Shown here: positions 6,220 through 12,934 of the stretch, one piece after another
Layout of the letters: every line of letters begins with the position of its first letter
Numbering within the stretch: position 1 is the stretch's first letter
Source: SZUA-229 sp036567985
GTDB lineage: Bacteria; Pseudomonadota; Gammaproteobacteria; SZUA-229
Direction: 5' to 3'
Length of the DNA stretch: 13,558 bases
Assembly (NCBI GenBank): GCA_036567985.1
Contig: DATCTK010000083.1
Coordinates: 1 to 13,558, forward strand
Notes under the pieces: model-generated
Seen by the model: the letters and a program-made list of their open reading frames with translations, nothing else
What the model was told of the DNA's origin: nothing
Databases searched by the model: none
Translations under genes and position numbers: made by a program

Positions 6220-7224
6220 ATGGCTATTAAAGTAGGTATTAACGGTTTTGGTCGCATCGGCCGTATGGTATTCCGTGCAGTTTACAATGAATTCAAAGAC
6301 ATCGAGATCGTAGGTATTAACGACCTGCTGGATGCAGACTACCTGGCATACATGCTGAAGTATGACTCAGTGCACGGTCGTTTCGGCGGTACTGTTGAAG
6401 CCGGCGATGGTTGCATGATCGTTGATGGCAAGAAAATTCGTCTGACTGCAGAGCGTGATCCAGCGGATCTGAAATGGAGCGACGTAGGTGCGGAAATCGT
6501 TATCGACTCAACCGGTTTCTTCCTTACAGAAGAAGGTTGCCAGAAGCACATTGATGCGGGTGCGAAGAAAGTTGTTATGTCTGCACCATCTAAAGATGCA
6601 ACACCTATGTTCGTATACGGCGTAAACCACGAAACTTACTCAGGTCAGGCGATTGTTTCTGCTGCATCCTGCACCACTAACTGTCTGGCTCCTGTAGCTA
6701 AAGTACTGAACGACAAGTGGGGCATCAAGCGTGGTCTGATGACTACAGTTCACGCTGCAACTGCAACTCAGAAGACAGTTGACGGCCCATCTGCAAAAGA
6801 CTGGCGCGGTGGTCGTGGTATCCTGGAAAACATCATTCCATCTTCAACCGGTGCTGCTAAAGCAGTAGGTGTTGTTCTTCCAGAACTGAATGGCAAACTG
6901 ACTGGTATGGCATTCCGTGTACCAACTTCAGACGTATCTGTAGTTGACCTGACAGTTGAGCTGAACAGCGAAGCCAAATACGAAGATATCTGTGCGGCAA
7001 TGAAAGCGGCTTCAGAGTCTGGTGATATCTCCAAGACACTGGGCTACACAGACGAGAAAGTAGTTTCAACTGACTTCCGTGGCGTTGGTTTCTCTTCAAT
7101 CTTTGATGCAGAAGCCGGTATCGCGCTGGATGGCACCTTTGTGAAAGTGGTTTCATGGTACGACAACGAGTACGGTTACACCTGCAATATGATGCGTTTC
7201 GTACAGCACGTAGCCGCTAACTAA
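6220..7224 (+). CDS. gapA: Glyceraldehyde-3-phosphate dehydrogenase, GapA type
   Basis: This 334-residue NAD-dependent GAPDH catalyses the phosphorylating oxidation of glyceraldehyde 3-phosphate. The Rossmann motif INGFGRIGRMVFRA is at 7-20, and N34-D35 is the NAD-favouring acidic position. The catalytic dyad is C151 in SAASCTTNC with H178 in MTTVHA. The anion-site segment PSSTGAAKAVG and the C-terminal SWYDNEYGYT are also present. KTVDGPSAKDWRGGRG and INDLLDADYLAYMLKYDS are typical of enterobacterial GapA. GAGG (6207-6210) lies 9 bases before the ATG. A tiny ATG-TAA overlaps the start (6215-6220). Codons appear strongly biased as in highly expressed genes. It is probably the main glycolytic GAPDH. 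Confidence 0.96.
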   Translation: MAIKVGINGFGRIGRMVFRAVYNEFKDIEIVGINDLLDADYLAYMLKYDSVHGRFGGTVEAGDGCMIVDGKKIRLTAERDPADLKWSDVGAEIVIDSTGFFLTEEGCQKHIDAGAKKVVMSAPSKDATPMFVYGVNHETYSGQAIVSAASCTTNCLAPVAKVLNDKWGIKRGLMTTVHAATATQKTVDGPSAKDWRGGRGILENIIPSSTGAAKAVGVVLPELNGKLTGMAFRVPTSDVSVVDLTVELNSEAKYEDICAAMKAASESGDISKTLGYTDEKVVSTDFRGVGFSSIFDAEAGIALDGTFVKVVSWYDNEYGYTCNMMRFVQHVAAN

Positions 7225-7226
7225 TC

Positions 7227-7347
7227 TAAGCGGATCTTTTTGCTGCTGGGGGTGTTGGAAAAATATTTTGAATGATCGCGTAATAAACATACGCTCAACA
7301 TCTCAAAATATTTTCCCGCCTACCCAGCAACAAAAATCTCTCGCTTA
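7227..7347. repeat. 121 bp imperfect inverted repeat between the two GAPDH genes
   Basis: The left arm (7227-7271) and right arm (7303-7347) are each 45 bases. They share TAAGCG at the outer end, a central TTTTTG.TGCTGGG block and AAAATATTTTGA at the inner end, around a 31-base loop. It starts 3 bases after the gapA stop. It has no U-tract, so it may be a 3' stabilising hairpin or a small palindromic element. Confidence 0.65.
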
Positions 7348-7350
7348 GAG

Positions 7351-7413
7351 ACTGGCCTGATTTGGCCAGTTAAGTTTAAAGGGTAAGCCAGTTTTATGTG
7401 GCTTGCCCTTTAA
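7351..7413 (+). terminator. Two further hairpins before the second GAPDH gene
   Basis: ACTGGCC-tgattt-GGCCAGT (7351-7370) is a perfect 7 bp hairpin. TTAAAGGGTAAGCCA (7376-7390) pairs over 15 bases with TGGCTTGCCCTTTAA (7399-7413), with one G-T pair. The latter is strong but followed by CTCTTAAAC rather than a T run. Together with 7227-7347 they probably end or attenuate most gapA transcripts. Confidence 0.5.
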
Positions 7414-7424
7414 CTCTTAAACCT

Positions 7425-7490
7425 ATTTGTAAAGTCAGTGAGTAAGTCGTCTTACATTGCGAACTGTCGCTGTTGGCTGGTTTTACAAAT
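7425..7490 (+). promoter_or_regulatory. Inverted repeat upstream of the second GAPDH gene
   Basis: ATTTGTAAA (7425-7433) and TTTACAAAT (7482-7490) are perfect 9 bp inverse copies. A small hairpin GTAAG-tcgt-CTTAC lies between them (7442-7455). This could be a regulator site or an RNA fold in the leader of the second GAPDH gene. I found no convincing promoter boxes nearby. Confidence 0.3.
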
Positions 7491-7573
7491 ACGTTTAGTA
7501 CTCAGATACCTGGGGTGTCTGTTACAGCATTGCATCCGGTGTTGTTGTTTGCGTCGGGTAAGGTAAAAAAAAT

Positions 7574-8587
7574 ATGGCAATCAAGATTGCAATTAATGGC
7601 TATGGTCGAATTGGCCGTAATATTTTGCGTGCCATTTATGAATCGGGTCGCACCCATGAAGTACAGGTTGTGGCGATTAACGACCTGGGTGATGCATTCA
7701 CCAATGCGCATCTAACCCAGTATGATACCGCGCACGGTCGTTTTCCCGGTGAAGTCACTGTGGATGGCGACTACATGGTAGTGAATGGTGACCGGATTCG
7801 CGTACTGGCGGAAAAAGACCCGGCGAAACTGCCCTGGGGTGAACTGGGTGTGGATGTGGTGCATGAGTGCACCGGTCTGTTTGCCAGCAAGCAGAAGGCC
7901 TCGCTGCACATTGACGGCGGTGCGAAAAAAGTCGTGATCTCGGCTCCCGGTGGTCACGGTGTGGATGCCACCATTGTGTATGGTGTCAATCACGATGTAT
8001 TGAAATCAACCGATACGGTGATTTCCAATGCGTCCTGCACCACCAACTGCCTGGCGCCGCTGGTTAAACCGATTCATGAAAAAATCGGTATTGAAAAAGG
8101 CCTGATGACGACGATCCATTCCTACACCAATGATCAGGTGTTAACGGATGTCTATCATCAGGATCTGCGCCGTGCGCGCTCGGCCACCAGTTCGATGATC
8201 CCCACCAAAACCGGTGCGGCGGCTGCGGTGGGTCTGGTGTTGCCGGAACTCAACGGTCGACTGGATGGCTTTGCGGTACGCGTGCCCACCATTAATGTGT
8301 CGCTGGTAGATTTAACCTTTACCGCCAGCCGTGACACAACGGTGGAAGAGATCAATGCCATTATGAAGGAAGCGGCGGATGGTAAGGTGTTAGCCTACAG
8401 TAATGCGCCGTTAGTGTCGGTGGATTTTAATCACACCAGCACGACCTCGAATTTTGATGCCACATTAACCCGGGTAACCGGCGGTGATCTGGTGAAAGTG
8501 TGTGCCTGGTATGACAATGAATGGGGTTTTTCAAACCGCATGATTGATACCACCATTGCACTAATGAATGCAAAGCCTGCGGCGTAA
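7574..8587 (+). CDS. gap: Second glyceraldehyde-3-phosphate dehydrogenase, type I, GapB/Epd-like lineage
   Basis: This is a 337-residue GAPDH paralogue, clearly different from its upstream neighbour. INGYGRIGRNILRA is at 7-20, N36-D37 is at the cofactor-specificity position, and the catalytic dyad is C155 in SNASCTTNC with H182 in MTTIHS. DQVLTDVYHQDLRRARSATS and VRVPTINVSLVDLTF are typical of the GAPDHs of beta-proteobacteria. Its slot between tkt and pgk is the one held by epd (erythrose-4-phosphate dehydrogenase) in Pseudomonas. However, PTKTGAAAAVGLVLPEL follows GAPDH rather than Epd, which has a divergent segment there. Erythrose-4-phosphate activity remains the alternative. GGTAAGG lies upstream of ATG 7574. 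A gluconeogenic or secondary role is inferred. Confidence 0.9.
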   Translation: MAIKIAINGYGRIGRNILRAIYESGRTHEVQVVAINDLGDAFTNAHLTQYDTAHGRFPGEVTVDGDYMVVNGDRIRVLAEKDPAKLPWGELGVDVVHECTGLFASKQKASLHIDGGAKKVVISAPGGHGVDATIVYGVNHDVLKSTDTVISNASCTTNCLAPLVKPIHEKIGIEKGLMTTIHSYTNDQVLTDVYHQDLRRARSATSSMIPTKTGAAAAVGLVLPELNGRLDGFAVRVPTINVSLVDLTFTASRDTTVEEINAIMKEAADGKVLAYSNAPLVSVDFNHTSTTSNFDATLTRVTGGDLVKVCAWYDNEWGFSNRMIDTTIALMNAKPAA

Positions 8588-8663
8588 GTTAGCAATACTG
8601 AATTTACAGGCGCAGACAAAACAAACAGTTTTTATATTAAATAGTTATTTTTAGGAGCTCAAC

Positions 8664-9845
8664 ATGTCTTTTATCAAGCTGACTGATCTGGATCTTGCCG
8701 GCAAGCGTGTACTGATTCGCGCCGACCTGAACGTGCCGGTTAAAGATGGCAAGGTAACATCGGATGCGCGTATTACTGCCTCTATGCCAACCATCGAACA
8801 TTGCATCAAGGCCGGCGCGGCAGTGATGGTGATGTCTCACCGCGGTCGTCCTGAAGAAGGTGTGGCGGATGAAGAAAACTCACTGGCACCGATTGCTACA
8901 TGCATGTCAGAAAAACTGGGCAAGGACGTGCGCCTGGTAAAAGATTATATCGATGGTGGTTTTGAAGTAGCCAACGGTGAATGTGTGCTGCTGGAAAACG
9001 TGCGCTTTAATGCGGGCGAGAAAAAAGACGACGAAACCCTGGCGAAGAAATACGCGGCACTGTGTGATGTGTTTGTTATGGATGCATTCGGCACCGCGCA
9101 CCGCGCGCAGGCCTCAACCCACGGCGTGGGCAAGTTTGCCCCAACCGCCTGTGCGGGTCTGTTGCTGGCGGATGAGCTGGACAATCTGGCCAAGGCACTG
9201 GCCAGTCCTGCGCGCCCAATGGTGGCGATTGTGGGTGGTTCAAAAGTTTCTACCAAACTGACTGTGCTGGAAGCGCTGTCAGAAAAAGTTGACCAGCTGG
9301 TGGTGGGTGGCGGTATTGCCAATACCTTCCTTAAAGCGATGGGTCACAATGTGGGTAAGTCGCTGTGCGAAGACGACCTGGTTGGTACAGCTAAAGAACT
9401 GATTGAAAAAATGCAGGCACGCGGTGCGAATATTCCCATTGCAACCGATGTAGTATGCGGTAAGGAATTTTCTGAAACAGCTGAAGCAACCCTGAAACCA
9501 GCAGATTCAGTAGAAGACGACGACATGATTTTCGACATCGGTCCGGACAGCGCCAAAGAGCTGGCGGATATCATTGCCAAGGCGGGTACCATTGTCTGGA
9601 ACGGCCCGGTGGGTGTGTTCGAATTCGACCAGTTTGGCGAGGGCACCAAAACCGTGTCTATGGCGATTGCCAATGCCGATGGCTTTAGCCTGGCAGGTGG
9701 CGGCGACACCATCGCAGCGATCCAGAAGTACGATATCTATGACAAGGTGTCATACATTTCTACAGCAGGCGGTGCATTCCTTGAGTACCTGGAAGGCAAA
9801 ACACTGCCAGCGGTTGCCATGCTGGAAGAACGCGCGAAAAAATAA
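8664..9845 (+). CDS. pgk: Phosphoglycerate kinase
   Basis: Phosphoglycerate kinase transfers the acyl phosphate of 1,3-bisphosphoglycerate to ADP, directly after GAPDH in glycolysis. It has 393 residues against 387 in E. coli. The N-terminal substrate domain shows RADLNVPVKDGKV, MSHRGRPEEG, ENVRFNAGE and DAFGTAHRAQAST. The C-terminal nucleotide domain shows GGSKVSTKL, DIGPDS, WNGPVGVFEFDQFGEGT and the phosphate-binding AGGGDTIAAI. AGGAG (8653-8657) lies six bases before the ATG. The 76-base gap after the second GAPDH has no hairpin, so these two genes are probably co-transcribed. Confidence 0.97.
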   Translation: MSFIKLTDLDLAGKRVLIRADLNVPVKDGKVTSDARITASMPTIEHCIKAGAAVMVMSHRGRPEEGVADEENSLAPIATCMSEKLGKDVRLVKDYIDGGFEVANGECVLLENVRFNAGEKKDDETLAKKYAALCDVFVMDAFGTAHRAQASTHGVGKFAPTACAGLLLADELDNLAKALASPARPMVAIVGGSKVSTKLTVLEALSEKVDQLVVGGGIANTFLKAMGHNVGKSLCEDDLVGTAKELIEKMQARGANIPIATDVVCGKEFSETAEATLKPADSVEDDDMIFDIGPDSAKELADIIAKAGTIVWNGPVGVFEFDQFGEGTKTVSMAIANADGFSLAGGGDTIAAIQKYDIYDKVSYISTAGGAFLEYLEGKTLPAVAMLEERAKK

Positions 9846-9852
9846 ACGTGCT

Positions 9853-9876
9853 AAAACGGGGCTGCGGCCTCGTTTT
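9853..9876 (+). terminator. Hairpin after pgk, possible weak terminator
   Basis: AAAACGGGGC-tgcg-GCCTCGTTTT is a 10 bp stem with one G-T pair, 7 bases after the pgk stop. The T run is inside the stem and little follows, so termination would be partial at best. Confidence 0.45.
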
Positions 9877-9910
9877 GCTGTCCTGCCGTGACAGTAATAC
9901 TGGAATAAAA

Positions 9911-9971
9911 CTGAATCCGCGCTTAAGCCACGGCTTCAGATTAAAGTTAAAGCGAGCACCCTGTGGTGCTC
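9911..9971 (+). promoter_or_regulatory. Two hairpins upstream of pyk
   Basis: CTGAATCC (9911-9918) pairs 7 of 8 bases with GGCTTCAG (9931-9938) around GCTTAAGC. GAGCACC-ctgt-GGTGCTC (9954-9971) is a perfect 7 bp hairpin ending 70 bases before the chosen pyk start. They may tune pyk expression relative to pgk. No promoter boxes were convincing. Confidence 0.4.
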
Positions 9972-10041
9972 ATTGTTGTAATAACTAAACACTATAAGTA
10001 GTAAAGAATTGATCGCTATAAAAAATCAGGAACCTCTACCC

Positions 10042-11481
10042 TTGCGTAGAACAAAAATCGTGGCCACATTGGGGCCCGCAACCGACACCCCGGAAATCAT
10101 CGAGCGACTGGTGAAGGCGGGTGTGGATGTGGTGCGCCTCAATTATTCTCACGGCAGCCACGAAGAACAGCAGCGCCGGGTTGATATGGTGCGTGCCGCG
10201 GCTGAGAAATGCGGCCGCGTGGTGGGCGTACTGGCTGATATGCAGGGTCCGAAAATCCGCACCGAACGCTTTGTCGAAGGCAAGGTCTATCTGAATGCCG
10301 GTGACAAATTCTGCCTGGATGCAGATATGGATCCAACCGCCGGTACCAAAGATGCGGTGGGTATCACCTATAAAACCCTGCCCAAAGACGTCAAGCCGGG
10401 CAATCGCCTGTTGCTGGACGATGGCCGTATGCTGCTTGACGTGGTCAGTGTGGATGGTATGAAAATCCACTGCACCGTGGTGCAGAGCGGCTACCTCTCG
10501 GACAAGAAAGGCATCAACCTGCAGGGTGGTGGCCTGTCCGCGCCGGCACTGACCGAGAAGGACAAGGAAGACATCAAGTCCGCAGCCAAACTACAGGCGG
10601 ATTATGTCGCTATTTCCTTCCCGAAGACAGCCGATGATATTATCCAGGCGCGCAAATTACTGCGCGAAGCCGGTGGTTACGGCGCCATTGTATCGAAGAT
10701 CGAGCGCGCCGAAGCCCTTGATGTTATTGATGAAATAATCCTCGCCTCGGATGCTATTATGGTGGCGCGAGGCGATCTGGGCGTGGAAATCGGCGATGCC
10801 GAGCTGCCAGCGGTACAGAAAGACCTGATCGCCAAGGCGCGCAGTATGGACCGGGTGGTGATTACCGCCACGCAGATGATGGAATCGATGATCGATAACT
10901 CGATTCCCACCCGCGCGGAAGTGTTCGACGTGGCCAATGCGGTACACGATGGTACCGACGCGGTGATGCTGTCCGGTGAGACGGCGGCGGGTAAATACCC
11001 GGTAGAAACAGTTGAAGCCATGGGCCGTATCTGTCAGGCTGCTGAGCAGCATCCGCGGGCCAAGATATCTGACCACCGCATGGAGCTGACATTTGGCCGG
11101 GTCGATGAAGCCATCGCCATGGCCACCATGTACACCGCCAACCATCTGGATGTGGATGGTATAGCGGCGCTGACTGAATCCGGGTCAACTGTGTTGTGGA
11201 TGTCACGTATCAGTTCCGGTATTCCGATTTATGCAATGACCCGGCATCAGCAGACGCAGCGCAAGGTCACACTGTATCGCGGTGTCTATCCCACACGTAT
11301 CGATTTTGATCAGGTGGGGGACTACAATATCAGCGCAACCGTGGCCGAACTGCTGAAAGAAAAGGGCATTGTTGACGATGGTGACAGAATCATTATTACC
11401 CGTGGCGACTTACTGGGTGATGAAACCGGTGGCACTAACGCGATGAAAGTGATCACCGTTGGTAATGTAAAAGATTCGTAA
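10042..11481 (+). CDS. pyk: Pyruvate kinase
   Basis: Pyruvate kinase makes pyruvate and ATP from phosphoenolpyruvate and ADP. Signatures are RRTKIVATLGPATD at the start of the barrel, RLNYSHGSHEE, DMQGPKIRTE, the central VARGDLGVEIGDAELPAVQK, VITATQMMESM with PTRAEVFDVANAV, and DGTDAVMLSGETAAGKYP. The C-terminal effector domain shows SRISSGIPIYAMT. It resembles PykA rather than PykF in length and in the EKDKEDIKSAAKL segment. The start is uncertain: TTG 10042 gives 479 residues with CAGGAA nine bases upstream and begins at the conserved RRTKIV. TTG 10009 would give 490 residues but has no ribosome site. Either way the start codon is weak, which suggests low translation. Confidence 0.95.
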   Translation: MRRTKIVATLGPATDTPEIIERLVKAGVDVVRLNYSHGSHEEQQRRVDMVRAAAEKCGRVVGVLADMQGPKIRTERFVEGKVYLNAGDKFCLDADMDPTAGTKDAVGITYKTLPKDVKPGNRLLLDDGRMLLDVVSVDGMKIHCTVVQSGYLSDKKGINLQGGGLSAPALTEKDKEDIKSAAKLQADYVAISFPKTADDIIQARKLLREAGGYGAIVSKIERAEALDVIDEIILASDAIMVARGDLGVEIGDAELPAVQKDLIAKARSMDRVVITATQMMESMIDNSIPTRAEVFDVANAVHDGTDAVMLSGETAAGKYPVETVEAMGRICQAAEQHPRAKISDHRMELTFGRVDEAIAMATMYTANHLDVDGIAALTESGSTVLWMSRISSGIPIYAMTRHQQTQRKVTLYRGVYPTRIDFDQVGDYNISATVAELLKEKGIVDDGDRIIITRGDLLGDETGGTNAMKVITVGNVKDS

Positions 11482-11580
11482 TTTTTATTTATGAAATAAC
11501 GTAACTGCTCAGTTTATTGAAGTTTTATTGATATGAACCGACCGTTGCTAATTAACAACCTCGTGTAAGGAGTAATCACT

Positions 11581-12621
11581 ATGGCATTAGTATCTCTACG
11601 CCAGTTACTGGATCATGCTGCTGAAAACGGCTACGGCATGCCAGCGTTTAACGTTAACAATATGGAGCAGGTGCATGCCATCATGCAGGCTGCTGATGAA
11701 GTAAACAGCCCGGTTATCATGCAGGGTTCTGCAGGTGCGCGCTCCTATGCGGGTGAACCATTCCTGCGTCACCTGATTTCTGCTGCGGTTGAAATGTATC
11801 CACACATTCCAATTGTAATGCACCAGGATCACGGCTCAGAGCCAGCAGTATGTCTGCGTTCTATCCAGTCAGGTTTCAGCTCGGTAATGATGGATGGCTC
11901 CTTAATGCCGGATATGAAAACCCCTTCAAGCTACGAGTACAATGTTGCAACAACCAGAGAAGTTGTAAAAATGGCTCACGCGGGTGGTGTATCTGTTGAA
12001 GGTGAACTGGGTTGCCTGGGTTCACTGGAAACCGGTGAAATGGGTGAAGAAGACGGCCACGGCGCAGAAGGCAAGCTGGACATGGAACAGCTGCTGACCG
12101 GCGTTGACGAAGCAGCAGACTTCGTAGAGCAAACCGGTGTTGACGCACTGGCAATCGCGATTGGTACTTCACACGGCGCATACAAGTTCACCAAACAGCC
12201 AGACGGTGAAATTCTGCGTATCGACCGTATCCAGGAAATTCACGCAAAATTGCCAAACACTCACCTGGTAATGCACGGTTCATCTTCAGTGCCACAGGAC
12301 TGGCTGGAAATCATCAACAACTACGGTGGTGACATGGGCAAGACCTACGGTGTACCTGTTGAAGAAATCGTTAAAGGCATCAAGTCCGGTGTACGTAAAG
12401 TAAACATCGACACTGACCTTCGTATGGCCTCTACCGGTTCTGTACGTAAACACCTGGCAGATAACCCATCTAACTTCGACCCACGTAAATTCCTTAAGGA
12501 ATCTACCAAGGCGATGAAAGAAATCTGTAAGGCACGTTACGAAGCCTTCGGCTGTGCCGGTCAGGCAGACAAGATCAAACCTGTTTCATTAGAAAACATG
12601 GTTGGTTACTATACCAAGTAA
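11581..12621 (+). CDS. fba: Fructose-bisphosphate aldolase, class II
   Basis: This is a 346-residue zinc-dependent aldolase that cleaves or forms fructose 1,6-bisphosphate. Zinc and catalytic residues are visible: D83 and H84 in MHQDHG, E142 in EGELGCLG, H198 in GTSHGAYKF and H232 in MHGSSSVP, plus the phosphate-binding NIDTDLR. The sequence resembles the CbbA-type subgroup found with Calvin-cycle genes more than E. coli FbaA; no RuBisCO or phosphoribulokinase gene is in the window. AAGGAG (11567-11572) lies eight bases before the ATG. Codon choice looks strongly biased, as in tkt and gapA. It is the last gene of the cluster and is followed by a clean terminator. Confidence 0.97.
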   Translation: MALVSLRQLLDHAAENGYGMPAFNVNNMEQVHAIMQAADEVNSPVIMQGSAGARSYAGEPFLRHLISAAVEMYPHIPIVMHQDHGSEPAVCLRSIQSGFSSVMMDGSLMPDMKTPSSYEYNVATTREVVKMAHAGGVSVEGELGCLGSLETGEMGEEDGHGAEGKLDMEQLLTGVDEAADFVEQTGVDALAIAIGTSHGAYKFTKQPDGEILRIDRIQEIHAKLPNTHLVMHGSSSVPQDWLEIINNYGGDMGKTYGVPVEEIVKGIKSGVRKVNIDTDLRMASTGSVRKHLADNPSNFDPRKFLKESTKAMKEICKARYEAFGCAGQADKIKPVSLENMVGYYTK

Positions 12622-12644
12622 TTTATTGTTATTTGATGTGTAAG

Positions 12645-12672
12645 AAAAAGGAGGCCTCGGCCTCCTTTTTTT
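12645..12672 (+). terminator. Intrinsic terminator after fba
   Basis: AAAAAGGAGGC-ctcg-GCCTCCTTTTTTT is a GC-rich 6 bp stem extended by A/T pairs and followed by seven T residues, 24 bases past the stop codon. This is the only textbook plus-strand terminator in the carbon cluster. Confidence 0.9.
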
Positions 12673-12681
12673 ATGTGCATT

Positions 12682-12809
12682 AAAAAGTCATTAGCCATTA
12701 GTGTGTAGGTTGGGGTGACGCAGGAACCCCAACGGCATTATCGGCAGTGATGTATGTGTTGGGGTGCGTTCCTTACCCCAACCTACGCACTAACGACAAA
12801 TGACTTTTT
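12682..12809. repeat. 128 bp inverted-repeat element with GTAGGTTGGGGT core
   Basis: Arms of 52 bases (12682-12733 and 12758-12809) match through AAAAAGTCATT, TTAGTG and GTAGGTTGGGGT to ACCCCAAC, around a 24-base centre. Each arm also folds alone, because GTTGGGGT and ACCCCAAC are complementary. Sequences of this GTAGGTTGGGGT type recur in many proteobacterial genomes as intergenic repeats. No protein is encoded. Confidence 0.75.
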
Positions 12810-12859
12810 GCGTAGGGTGGTATCAAGCGAAGCGGATCCACCGAGTTTTATGCACTAGG
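12810..12859. repeat. Short repeat GTAGGGTGG...CCACC
   Basis: GGTGG (12816-12820) and CCACC (12838-12842) bracket AAGCGAAGC and GGATC in a small imperfect hairpin directly abutting the preceding element. This looks like a second type of dispersed intergenic repeat, from general familiarity with GTAGGGTGG...GATCCACC sequences. Confidence 0.45.
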
Positions 12860-12934
12860 CTTTGACTGAAAAGCATTTCGTGAAAATCAATTTGAATTCA
12901 TTAATTTACCTGCACGATAGAATTGTCTGGGTTG

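Noticed and set aside
7473..7715. 80-codon open frame overlapping the start of the second GAPDH
   Set aside because: It overlaps a conserved gene in another frame and lacks a recognisable domain.
7574..8587. Assignment of the second GAPDH as erythrose-4-phosphate dehydrogenase on position alone
   Set aside because: The segment PTKTGAAAAVGLVLPEL and the Tyr-Thr after the catalytic His follow GAPDH; Epd proteins have HSAM and a divergent segment there. It is kept only as an alternative.
11581..12621. Calvin-cycle operon, suggested by tkt-gap-pgk-fba order and CbbA-like aldolase
   Set aside because: No RuBisCO, phosphoribulokinase or CbbR gene is present, and pyruvate kinase in the cluster points to ordinary carbon metabolism.
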